Assembly: GCF_900105595.1 (NCBI RefSeq)
Contig: NZ_LT629784.1
Span: 1,488,001 to 1,552,000 of the forward strand
Direction of reading: 5' to 3'
Length of the DNA: 64,000 bases
Source: Stappia sp. ES.058
GTDB taxonomy: Bacteria > Pseudomonadota > Alphaproteobacteria > Rhizobiales > Stappiaceae
The translations under genes and the position numbers were made by a program. Positions 28,790 to 36,936 of the stretch are shown here, one piece after another (the first letter of the stretch is position 1; every line of letters starts with the position of its first letter). The notes below the pieces were generated by a model that made no database searches, was not told where the DNA came from, and saw only the letters and a list, made by a program, of their open reading frames with translations.

Positions 28790-29222
28790 CAAGGGCGAAC
28801 GTCTCCGGCGCGAATTTGACCGGGACGATAATCCGGTAATAGGCGACATGGAGGGAGGTGTGCATGCCCGGAGGGGTCACCTCCATCTCCACGTCTTCGC
28901 AAACCGCGCGGCCGGTCGATGCAATCGCATAGCCGGCCGCGACGCAGGCCTCGAAGCGGGGATCGGCCTGGCGGATTGCGGCAGCCTGATCGTCGCCGAA
29001 TCTACCGTCCATGACTTCATGGATGAAGGACCCCTGGCCCAGATACCCGATTTCAGGGATGTGTTCGCCGTCGGCGTTAGGACTGAGAAACACCTGGCGT
29101 GCGAACTGCGGCATGTCCGAGCGCATGGCCCCGTCTGTCTGGAGCCACCATTTGTGGAACTCGTCGATCGCCGCGCCCGCCGTTCCTCGAAGGGCGGTCG
29201 GCGTCACCTGCTTGATCCGCAT
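28713..29222 (-). CDS. Protein of unknown function, weakly PAS-like (169 residues)
   Basis: The chosen ATG at 29222 has GGGGAGGA upstream; the open frame extends further to 29354 without such a site. The protein is soluble. Its order (FHKWW, then IGYLGQGSFIHEVMDGRFGDD, then YRIIVPVKF) is vaguely like the alphaproteobacterial PAS_5 domain, but the match is not convincing. It overlaps the convergent neighbour by 77 bases at the 3' ends. Function unknown. Confidence 0.6.
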   Translation of the reverse strand: MRIKQVTPTALRGTAGAAIDEFHKWWLQTDGAMRSDMPQFARQVFLSPNADGEHIPEIGYLGQGSFIHEVMDGRFGDDQAAAIRQADPRFEACVAAGYAIASTGRAVCEDVEMEVTPPGMHTSLHVAYYRIIVPVKFAPETFALVNLTLPRDDWRVKHIQPDKAHPLAN

Positions 29223-29526
29223 CGCATCCTCCCCACGTTGCGTTTGCTTCGCAAGAGAGGCCGCGTCGCCCTGGTTCGCACGGTACCGCAGCCTCTTGGT
29301 TTCATTTAACGTCGCAGCAGCGTCGGTGGCAATGAACGGCGTGAAGAAATGCACATAACCATAGGTTGCATATAGATATTTCGCAAATTATATGCAGATT
29401 TTCCGTACGGTCGATCGCGCGGCTCCTCGGCGCTTGCAGCGATGCAGAGGCTGACACACGCCCAACGCGGAACAGTCCGCCATGAGGCGGATTGCCTGTA
29501 TCGATGTAGGATGATCTTGAGAAAAA
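29223..29526. other. 304-base gap upstream of the 169-residue gene
   Basis: Contains the ribosome site and presumably the promoter of the minus-strand gene ending at 29222. An AT-rich stretch lies around 29345-29405. It borders the tRNA-Pro gene. No further gene is supported. Confidence 0.4.
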
Positions 29527-29603
29527 TGGTCGGGCAGGCCGGATTTGAACCGACGACCCCTTCACCCCCAGTGAAGTGCGCTACCAGGCTGCGCTACTGC
29601 CCG
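29527..29603 (-). tRNA. tRNA-Pro (anticodon GGG)
   Basis: Read on the minus strand, a 77-base cloverleaf starts CGGGCAG and ends CTGCCCG followed by ACCA, giving a full acceptor stem with the C1-G72 pair typical of bacterial tRNA-Pro and an encoded CCA end. The D-arm contains AGCCTGGTAGCGC. The anticodon stem CTTCA/TGAAG encloses CTGGGGG (anticodon GGG, reading CCC and CCU). The T-loop is GTTCAAATC. Confidence 0.95.
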
Positions 29604-29699
29604 ACTGTCCGGCACGCCGGACCCGCTCTTCCTAACCGCTTCGCGCAGGGCGCGCAAGCGCTTCTGGAGCGACGCCAAAGGGTCTTGGGGATTGTTGCG

Positions 29700-30977
29700 T
29701 CACGCGCCGGGTGCGGCGGCTCTGCGTGATCCGTCCCGCCGTCGCGCGCGCAGACTGTATTCGGCCGCGATCAGGCCCCATGCGAGCCCGTAGAGCAGAT
29801 AGAGGTGCCGCCAGCGGTCTGTGTCGATGACGACCGACATCAGCATGTGCCCCAGCAGCACAACGAACACACATTGCGCCGCCCCCTGCCACATGCGCGG
29901 CTGGAAGATCAGCCCGGCGAGCTGCTTTGCCGTCAAGAACACCAGCGCGAGATAGGCGCCGCCGCCGAGCCATCCGTATGTGGTGAAAGCCTTGAGGAAT
30001 GTGTTGTGTTCGTCTTCCGGGAAGAAGTTGCGGAACTGGAGAGGGCCCAGACCGAACGGATGGTCGACCACCATCTGGAACCCGAGCGAATAGCGTGCGA
30101 AACGTCCAAGGCGGGCGGTGTCGTAGTCCTGCACCAGCTTCGCGCGCTGCAACAGCATCCCCGAGATGGAATCGACCGACAGGGCGATCACGATCATCGC
30201 TACGACCGCGAGGACGCCAGCCGCGCCGATCGCAAGCAGACGCGCGCGCTGGCGGCCGTCGGTCGTGGTGATGAAGACCAGCGCATAGATGCCGATCCCG
30301 GAAAAGGCGGCGAGACCCCAGGCAGCGCGCGAAAAGCTGAGAAGGATTGCGAAGCTGAGCACGGCAAGGGCTGCCGCGGGCCACAACATTTCGCGGAACG
30401 GGCGGGTCAGCAGCCCATGCAGCAGGAATGCCCAAGGAAGGGCGAGGAAGGGACCGAAGACATTCGGATCCTGGAACGTTCCCTTCGCGCGCCCGTAGAG
30501 GGTGAAGGTCTCGCCGGGCAGGACGCCGAAGTAACCGCCGATGCCCGTTAGGGCCACGACCAGGGCGCTGGCCGTATAGGCCTTGTGCACCGTCTCGAGC
30601 CGTGCCGGGTCAGCGGCGATGACTGAGGCATAGAACACGGTGGTGAGCGCCAGGAAGCCCGTAACCGAAATGTAGAGGATCGCCTCGCTGAAATCGTCGG
30701 ACATCAAGGTGGCGATCACCCCGCCGCAGATGAACAGCGTCACGATCAGGACGAGCGGGGCAAGTGCCGTGGCAAACCGCGGTCCGCTCAACAGCCAACC
30801 GCTGATGACGACCAGCATCGCCAGTTCGTAGGGAGCGGGTTCGGTCAGCACGAAACCGCCCAGGAACACCACGATCCACAGCGCCACGGTCGCAACGGAA
30901 GAGGCGGCAAGGCCGGGGCCATGCCGCATCGTTGTCGGGGGAGCCGGGAATGTCCTGGGGGGCATGGTCACGCTCAA
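29700..30977 (-). CDS. O-antigen ligase/polymerase family protein (Wzy/ExoQ-like)
   Basis: A 425-residue inner-membrane protein with about eleven membrane segments and a larger periplasmic loop in the second half. There the family's signature is visible (GFQMVVDHPFGLGPLQFRNFFPEDEHNTFLKAFTTYGWLGG). Such proteins polymerise lipid-linked repeat units. Its ATG overlaps the stop of the priming transferase gene by four bases, placing it in the exopolysaccharide operon. The C-terminus is basic (RARRRDGSRR). Confidence 0.9.
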   Translation of the reverse strand: MSVTMPPRTFPAPPTTMRHGPGLAASSVATVALWIVVFLGGFVLTEPAPYELAMLVVISGWLLSGPRFATALAPLVLIVTLFICGGVIATLMSDDFSEAILYISVTGFLALTTVFYASVIAADPARLETVHKAYTASALVVALTGIGGYFGVLPGETFTLYGRAKGTFQDPNVFGPFLALPWAFLLHGLLTRPFREMLWPAAALAVLSFAILLSFSRAAWGLAAFSGIGIYALVFITTTDGRQRARLLAIGAAGVLAVVAMIVIALSVDSISGMLLQRAKLVQDYDTARLGRFARYSLGFQMVVDHPFGLGPLQFRNFFPEDEHNTFLKAFTTYGWLGGGAYLALVFLTAKQLAGLIFQPRMWQGAAQCVFVVLLGHMLMSVVIDTDRWRHLYLLYGLAWGLIAAEYSLRARRRDGSRRAAAPGA

Positions 30978-32518
30978 TAGGCGTTCTCCGTCTTCAGAAG
31001 CGCGAACGGCGTCTGGACCAGGATGCGCAGATCGAACAGGATCGACCAGTTTTCGATGTAATAGACGTCGTATTCTACACGCTTCTCGATCTTCTCGGGT
31101 GTGTCGACCTCGCCGCGCCAGCCGTTGATCTGAGCCCAGCCCGTCACGCCGGGCTTAACCTTGTGGCGGGCGAAATAGCCGTCGACGACCTCGTCCCAGA
31201 GCTTTTCGTTGGTATGGGCGTTCACCGCATGCGGGCGCGGGCCGACCAGCGAGAGATCGCCGCGCAACACGTTGAAGAGTTGCGGCAATTCGTCGATGGA
31301 CGTGCGGCGGATGAAACGGCCGACCCTGGTGACGCGCGGGTCGTTCTTTGTGACGACCTTCTTGGCGAGCGGGTCCGCCATCTCGTGGTACATCGAGCGG
31401 AATTTCAGAACGTCGATGACTTCGTTGTTGAACCCGTAGCGCTTCTGGCGGAAGAGCACCGGTCCCTTGCTCTCCATCCGGATCGCGACCGCCGTGGCCA
31501 CCATAACCGGCGCCAGCAGCACGATCATCAGGCTGGCGAACACCAGATCGAAGGCGCGCTTGGCGATGGAATCCCAGTCGGCCATCGGTTTGTGGACGAC
31601 ATCGACAAAGGGCACCGTGCCGATAAAGGAGGAGGCGCGGTCGCGGAAGCGCAGCTTGTCGGTGTGGGCCGACAGCCGGATGTCCACCGGCAACACCCAC
31701 AGCGTCTTGAGGAAATCCGCAAGACGCTTTTCGGCGCGCAGCGGGATCGTGACAATCAGCATGTCGATGCGCGCCACGCGTGCGAATTCCACGAGATCGT
31801 TTACGGTCCCGAGCTTCGGATACCCGGCGACGACCTCCGGAGAACGCGACCCCTTGCGGTCATCGAACAGGCCGCAGATGCGAATGTCGTTGTTCGGCTG
31901 GCTCTCCACCTCGTGGATGAAATCGGCGGCGGCCTGTCCGCCGCCAACGATGACCGCGCGTCTTTCAAGCCGGCCGTCCTTCGTCCATTTGCGAACGAAA
32001 AGCGAAACCGCAAATCGCGCGGCAAGCAAGGTGGAAAGGCCAAGGCCGAACCAGATCGAGAACTGCGTGTCGGCGATCCCGCCGAGAAGCCCGCTGAAAT
32101 TCTTGATCATGACCAGGGCTGCAAAAACGAGCGTCCATGCGATTGTCGTGCGCGCGCCCTGGGAGACCACGTTGCGCATCACCGGAAGCTGATAGCAGTC
32201 AGCCGCCTGCAGGAACGTCGGTGTAAGAAGCAGTGCAATGCCAAGCGCCGCGAACACGTCCGAGAGCGCGGTCTGGCCGCTGAAACCGCCGGTCAGTGCG
32301 ATCGCGCCGATGATCGCGACGATTCCGATGTCGGTCAGCCGGACGAGACCGCTCAGGACCGAACGTGAAATCACGGTTTTCTGAAGGCTTTCGGCAACCT
32401 CGAGAGCGCGCGGGGAGAGGCCGCTCGCGGAGGGCTTGCCACCGCCGGCGGGTGTTCCTCCCGATGGGGCGGCCGGCAGGACATCCTTCAGCAGTTGTGC
32501 GGAATGATTCTGGGTCAT
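30974..32518 (-). CDS. Undecaprenyl-phosphate glucose phosphotransferase (WcaJ-type)
   Basis: Transfers a sugar-1-phosphate, usually glucose-1-phosphate, to undecaprenyl phosphate, the first step of repeat-unit assembly. The 514-residue protein has four N-terminal membrane helices (about residues 60-175), a nucleotide-binding-like cytoplasmic domain (VIVGGGQAAADFI), a fifth membrane segment near residue 325 and the catalytic domain. Catalytic-domain motifs are KFRSM, DELPQLFNVLRGDLSLVGPRP and KPGVTGWAQINGWRG. The glycosyltransferase gene lies 20 bases upstream and the polymerase gene overlaps downstream. Confidence 0.94.
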   Translation of the reverse strand: MTQNHSAQLLKDVLPAAPSGGTPAGGGKPSASGLSPRALEVAESLQKTVISRSVLSGLVRLTDIGIVAIIGAIALTGGFSGQTALSDVFAALGIALLLTPTFLQAADCYQLPVMRNVVSQGARTTIAWTLVFAALVMIKNFSGLLGGIADTQFSIWFGLGLSTLLAARFAVSLFVRKWTKDGRLERRAVIVGGGQAAADFIHEVESQPNNDIRICGLFDDRKGSRSPEVVAGYPKLGTVNDLVEFARVARIDMLIVTIPLRAEKRLADFLKTLWVLPVDIRLSAHTDKLRFRDRASSFIGTVPFVDVVHKPMADWDSIAKRAFDLVFASLMIVLLAPVMVATAVAIRMESKGPVLFRQKRYGFNNEVIDVLKFRSMYHEMADPLAKKVVTKNDPRVTRVGRFIRRTSIDELPQLFNVLRGDLSLVGPRPHAVNAHTNEKLWDEVVDGYFARHKVKPGVTGWAQINGWRGEVDTPEKIEKRVEYDVYYIENWSILFDLRILVQTPFALLKTENAY

Positions 32519-32537
32519 GGTGTCTGTTCCTCCCGGC

Positions 32538-33776
32538 TCATTCCGCGTCGCTGGTTTGCGACGTCTTGTTCCGGGCGAGGATCGCGGAGGAGCCCATCAG
32601 GGGCGTTTCGGCGCTTCTTGCCGGGGTGGAATGGCCGCGCGCGCCGCGCGTCTCCATGTAGAGCGATGTGATGCGATCGCTCATCAGCTCCACGTTGAAG
32701 GTTTCGGAAAGGCATTTCCGTTGTCCTTCGGCCCGCTTGCGCATGCCGTCAGGATCGTTGTAGGCGGCGCCCATTGCGGCGGCGAGCCCTGCGACGCAGC
32801 CGGGCGTTACGAGCCTGTCGGCAAAACGGCCGAAGATCTCGGGGATGCCGCCAACCCGGGTCGCGATCAGGGGGACCTGTGCGGCCACCGTCTCCAGCAC
32901 GATGTAGGGCATCGCTTCAGCACGGGAGGGAACGACCACGCATCGTGCCTTGCGGAAGGCGTCGCGTGCGGGCAGGGCGCCGGTGAAGGTCACGTGATCG
33001 GACAGGCCGAAATCCGCGACCATTGCCTCGTAGCGCTGGCGATCCTTGCCGTCGCCGACGATACGGGCGTTCGCGGTGATGCCATAGAGCGACTTGAGGT
33101 CCCGCAAAGCGGAAATGAACAGGTCCGGACCCTTGAGATCGCGCAACATGCCGATAAACATGAAATCGGCTGCATCGTCGTCTGTGGGAACCGCGGAGAA
33201 TTCCTCCGGGGAGAGCCCGTTGTAGACAACGCGCGCGGGGATCGAGGGGGACGCCACTTTCGATTCGTAGGCGGCGTATTCGTAGTCTGACACGAACACG
33301 AGGCCGTCGGTGAAACGCTGCTGCAGGCGTTCCAGACGAAAATAGATCCGCCCCTCGAGCTTGGTCGGGTCGTAGTGAAGGCTCCCGCCGTGCGGGCAAT
33401 AGATGCGAGTCACCTTGCGCCCGCCCAAGCGGAGTACGGACCCGATGGCGCGCGCGAAAACGCCGCCCTTGGCGCCGTGCCCGTGCAGGACGTCGGGCGA
33501 AAGGTCGCGAACATGGCGGTAGAGGCTGAGGGCCGAGCGGAGGTCGCCGGGAGTGACTTTCCGGCGCATCGGGAACCGCGCGACGCCGAAGGCGAGTTGC
33601 GGGGCGAGGCGGGCAATCGCTTCTGCCTCGAATGCGCCGCCGGTCGAGGCGTCGCAAACAACACCGACTTCGTGGCCGGCACGGGTCTGGGCAAGGGCGA
33701 GATCCGCAATGTGGCGAAAGATCCCGCCAATTGGCGCGCGAACGATATGAACGATGCGCAAGGGCGCGGTAGCCAT
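32538..33776 (-). CDS. GT4-family glycosyltransferase
   Basis: A 412-residue retaining glycosyltransferase of the GT-B fold. The N-terminal acceptor domain carries GGIFRHIADLA and HGHGAKGG. The C-terminal donor domain has MLRDLKGPDLFISAL and the E-x7-E-like region VVPSRAEAMPYIVLETVAAQVP near residue 285. It likely adds a sugar to the lipid-linked primer made by the next gene product. It is the only non-priming glycosyltransferase in the locus. Confidence 0.9.
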   Translation of the reverse strand: MATAPLRIVHIVRAPIGGIFRHIADLALAQTRAGHEVGVVCDASTGGAFEAEAIARLAPQLAFGVARFPMRRKVTPGDLRSALSLYRHVRDLSPDVLHGHGAKGGVFARAIGSVLRLGGRKVTRIYCPHGGSLHYDPTKLEGRIYFRLERLQQRFTDGLVFVSDYEYAAYESKVASPSIPARVVYNGLSPEEFSAVPTDDDAADFMFIGMLRDLKGPDLFISALRDLKSLYGITANARIVGDGKDRQRYEAMVADFGLSDHVTFTGALPARDAFRKARCVVVPSRAEAMPYIVLETVAAQVPLIATRVGGIPEIFGRFADRLVTPGCVAGLAAAMGAAYNDPDGMRKRAEGQRKCLSETFNVELMSDRITSLYMETRGARGHSTPARSAETPLMGSSAILARNKTSQTSDAE

Positions 33777-33908
33777 GAGAAACTCCCTGTCTCTAGCTTG
33801 CGCATGCCTGAATTATGGCTTCAGGTCATGCAGGGTAAACGCTAGCAGGCAGCGGTGAGTCTCAGGTTAACTCGGCAGGTATCGCGCGCCGCGGGCGAGG
33901 GCGGTCTC

Positions 33909-34469
33909 TTAGAAAAACCGCTCCCGGACGTAGATCGTGTCGCCCGGCCGGACAGGGTCCGTGATCGGAACCCTGCCGCTCAGCACCTCGCCGTTGATCT
34001 GGCGGGTGATGTCGACATTGCCCTGTTGGGCGCGGGGCGAAAAGCCGCCCGCCGTGGCGATCGCATTCTGGGCCGTCATGCTCGCCACATAGGGATACTG
34101 CCCGGCATTGGCGACCTCACCCATGACGAAAACCGGCCGATAGACAGCCACTTCGACCGACACGTCCGGATCCCGTAAGTATCCGTTTTTCAAGCGCTTG
34201 GTTATGGTCGCTTCAAGATCGCGAAGGGTCAGGCCGCGGACGGCGACGCTGCCGATCAGCGGCATAGAGATGTAGCCGGCCTGATCGACCGTATAGGTGT
34301 TGTTGAGGTCGTCCTGCCCGAAAACGATGACGCGCAGCTGGTCGCTGGAATCAAGCCGGTAGGGCTTGGTGAGGATCTCGTGGAACGCCGTTGGCGGCTG
34401 CCGGTATCCGCCGCAGGCGGCGACCGTGAGGGCCAGGCATATGGCAATGGCAAGGCGCGTAGTCATCAT
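33909..34469 (-). CDS. Polysaccharide export outer-membrane lipoprotein (Wza/BexD-like)
   Basis: A 186-residue precursor with the lipobox TVAAC near residue 19. A polysaccharide-export domain follows (YRLDSSDQLRVIVFGQDDLNNTYTVDQAGYISMPLIG), then one SLBB-like segment (VFVMGEVANAGQYPYVASMTAQNAIATAGGFS). It is much shorter than full Wza (about 380 residues), as in many alphaproteobacterial export proteins. It is divergent from the Wzc-like gene, sharing a 168-base promoter region. Confidence 0.92.
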   Translation of the reverse strand: MMTTRLAIAICLALTVAACGGYRQPPTAFHEILTKPYRLDSSDQLRVIVFGQDDLNNTYTVDQAGYISMPLIGSVAVRGLTLRDLEATITKRLKNGYLRDPDVSVEVAVYRPVFVMGEVANAGQYPYVASMTAQNAIATAGGFSPRAQQGNVDITRQINGEVLSGRVPITDPVRPGDTIYVRERFF

Positions 34470-34566
34470 GAACTCCCGAAGAGGCTGTGCCAGTATTTCC
34501 CGCAGCGTGGTTAACTTGCGGTGAATCCGGGAAGATCATTTCGACTGACCGCGTTCAGGGGGTCTT

Positions 34567-34612
34567 GAGAGTGCGGTTAACGGTCCGCTTACCATAATGC
34601 GCATACACTCTC
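34567..34612. promoter_or_regulatory. Inverted repeat in the divergent exopolysaccharide promoter
   Basis: Perfect seven-base arms GAGAGTG (34567-34573) and CACTCTC (34606-34612) are separated by 32 bases. They lie between the Wza-like gene on the minus strand and the Wzc-like gene on the plus strand. The layout suits a regulator controlling both directions. GTTAAC also occurs between the arms. No regulator gene is adjacent. Confidence 0.4.
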
Positions 34613-34637
34613 GACATGGTTCCTGGGAGTACACCGA

Positions 34638-36845
34638 ATGACTGAGTCGCACGGACATGGCGCGGATGAAAGGGTCGAGATCGACCTGTCCGCTCTGGCG
34701 GGCGCCCTCAAGCGGGCGTTGCGATGGTTGTTGCCACTGTGTGTCGCTGTTGCCATTGCGACGGTGGTTGTCCTCCAGTTCGTCCCATCGAAATTCCGTG
34801 CAGAATCGAAAGTGCTTATCCAGACCTCGGATGCGGTCTATCCGGGTGATGTGCGCGGCATAGAGGAAGAGCGCGCGCTTCTCGACAATGAAGGCGTCGC
34901 GAGCCAGGTGGAACTTCTCATGTCGCGGGATCTGCTGCGCCGCGTGGCGCAGCGGCTGGACCTCGCGGCGATCCCGGAATTCGAGGCGGGGCCGACATCC
35001 AGTCTGTTCCGCGAAACCCTTGTCGCACTGGGGTTGATGCGCGACCCCGGTCGCAATTCCCGCGAGGAGCGGGTCCTCAAGGTCTTCTACAAGAATCTTG
35101 AGGTCTATCGGGTCGACGGGTCGCGGGTGATTTCGGTTCGTTTCACCTCGCGCGATCCCGAGCGTGCCGCGCGCGTCGCCAATGCGCTTGTCGAGGAATA
35201 TCTCGATCTCCAGTCGTCGGTGAAGCGCGAGACGACGGACTTTGCGGCAACCGCGCTTGAACCGCAGATCGAGCGGATGCGCCAGGAAGTCAAGGAAGCC
35301 CAGAAAAAGGTCGAGGCATTTCGCACGCTGGCCGGACTGCTTATCGGCGCCGACAACCAGACCCTCGACCAGCAGCAGCTTGGCGAAATCAGCACAGAGC
35401 TCTCCGATGCCCGCGCGTCCCAGTCCCAGGCGGAGGCGCGCGCAAATCTCATTCGCCGTCAGCTCGATTCCGGCGCTTCGCTCGACAGCGCGGCGGAGGT
35501 GCTCAACTCGCAGCTCGTCCAGCGCTTGCGCGAGCGGCAGGTGGAATTGCAGTCCCGCATCGCCGAACTCTCCACGACGCTTTTGGCCAATCATCCGCAG
35601 ATCCGTGCGTTGCGCTCCCAGCTTGCCGATCTGGAACGCCAGATTCGCAATGAAGCCGAAAAAATCGCCGCCGGCCTGGAAAACGAAGCCCGCGTCCAGC
35701 AGGACAGGGTTGCCTCGCTGACCGCGACCCTTGAGACGTTCAAGGTGCGCGCCGCCAAGTCCAACGAGGACCAGATCCGGCTGCGTGAACTCGAGCGCGA
35801 GGCGCAGGTCAAGGCAACCCAGCTCGATCAGCTGATGACGCGGTACCGGGAAGCCGACACCCGCCGCAATGCGCCACAACTCGGCGCAGATGCACGTGTG
35901 ATCTCGCGTGCGACGGTTCCGCTCGAGCCCTATTGGCCCAAGGTTGTGCCGATTGCCTCGATCCTGACGTTCATTGTCTTCATGCTTGGCAGTCTTTGGG
36001 CAATCCTCGGCCAGTTCCTCTCCGGTCGGGCCTTCCGTCATATGCCGCTTGGCGCAACAGAAGCGCCGGCGGCCGCATCGATGCCGCCAGCCGCAGCGCC
36101 CGGTTACCAGGCGGGCAGGGCGGCCTATTCGGGGGGCGGGTTCGGTTATGACTGGCAGACGCCCGTGCAAGATGCCGGATCTGTTGCTGCCGCAAATGCG
36201 TTGTCCCCGGAAACGGGACCGGACGATGTCACGTCTGTTGCATCGGAGCATGTCGCGGGGGCGCCTGCCCCGGCTCCCCTGGTTCCCGCGGCCGTCGAGC
36301 AGATGCATCCGCGGCGGATCGCCGTTTTGAGCGTCGACAGCGACGAGGTTGCGCAGGAGGTCACCTTCCGCCTGGTGCGCGAGGCGGCGGAAGAGGGGAT
36401 CATGCCGCTCTTTCTGGAGGTCCGCCCGGATCTCGGCGATCCCGAAGCGGTGCCGGGTTTTGCCGAATTGCTGGAAGGTTCCGCGTCCTTTGCCGGCGTC
36501 ATCTACCGGGATGCGGCCTCGCGCGCTCATGTCATCGAGTCGGGACGTCGTGTGATCGATGATGATCTTGCCGAGGCCGGCCGCTTCGAGATGCTGATGG
36601 ATGCCATCGACCACACCTACGATCAGGTGTTCTTCGATCTCGGGCTGATCGACGATTCGCTGATCAGCGCTCAGATCCTTGCAATGGCCGACCAGGTGGT
36701 CGTTGCCACGGGCGGATCGCCGGCTGGACCGGAACTGGAGGAAGCGCTTCGCATGCTGGAAGACCAGACGGGCGCGCCCGTTGCGGTGGAGCCGGTCAAG
36801 CGCAAGGGCGAGACCGCGCGGCGGCCGTCCGACATGGCGGCCTGA
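34638..36845 (+). CDS. Wzc/GumC-like polysaccharide co-polymerase with degenerate kinase domain
   Basis: A 735-residue inner-membrane protein. Order: first membrane helix near residues 28-50; Wzz domain with the early FRAESKVLI segment; long coiled coil to about residue 420; GNVR-type region; second membrane helix near 434-457; alanine/proline-rich linker to about 555; cytoplasmic domain to the end. The last domain is laid out like a bacterial tyrosine kinase, but the Walker A position reads VLSVDSDEVAQEV, with no GKS/T. The second motif is LEVRPDLGDP and the third FFDLGL, with no tyrosine-rich tail. It probably controls chain length without kinase activity. A terminator follows. Confidence 0.9.
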   Translation: MTESHGHGADERVEIDLSALAGALKRALRWLLPLCVAVAIATVVVLQFVPSKFRAESKVLIQTSDAVYPGDVRGIEEERALLDNEGVASQVELLMSRDLLRRVAQRLDLAAIPEFEAGPTSSLFRETLVALGLMRDPGRNSREERVLKVFYKNLEVYRVDGSRVISVRFTSRDPERAARVANALVEEYLDLQSSVKRETTDFAATALEPQIERMRQEVKEAQKKVEAFRTLAGLLIGADNQTLDQQQLGEISTELSDARASQSQAEARANLIRRQLDSGASLDSAAEVLNSQLVQRLRERQVELQSRIAELSTTLLANHPQIRALRSQLADLERQIRNEAEKIAAGLENEARVQQDRVASLTATLETFKVRAAKSNEDQIRLRELEREAQVKATQLDQLMTRYREADTRRNAPQLGADARVISRATVPLEPYWPKVVPIASILTFIVFMLGSLWAILGQFLSGRAFRHMPLGATEAPAAASMPPAAAPGYQAGRAAYSGGGFGYDWQTPVQDAGSVAAANALSPETGPDDVTSVASEHVAGAPAPAPLVPAAVEQMHPRRIAVLSVDSDEVAQEVTFRLVREAAEEGIMPLFLEVRPDLGDPEAVPGFAELLEGSASFAGVIYRDAASRAHVIESGRRVIDDDLAEAGRFEMLMDAIDHTYDQVFFDLGLIDDSLISAQILAMADQVVVATGGSPAGPELEEALRMLEDQTGAPVAVEPVKRKGETARRPSDMAA

Positions 36846-36873
36846 ACCGTCAATCGCATCGATAGGCAAGAAA

Positions 36874-36907
36874 AAAGCCCGCTGCACGTCACCGTGCGGC
36901 GGACTTT
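36874..36907. terminator. Bidirectional terminator
   Basis: AAAGCCCGCTGCACG and CGTGCGGCGGACTTT form a 15-base stem with two imperfect positions and a TCAC loop. An A-run precedes it. It lies between the convergent Wzc-like and acyltransferase genes. Confidence 0.7.
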
Positions 36908-36936
36908 GCGTTTCCGGATCGCAACCTGCGGCGGGA

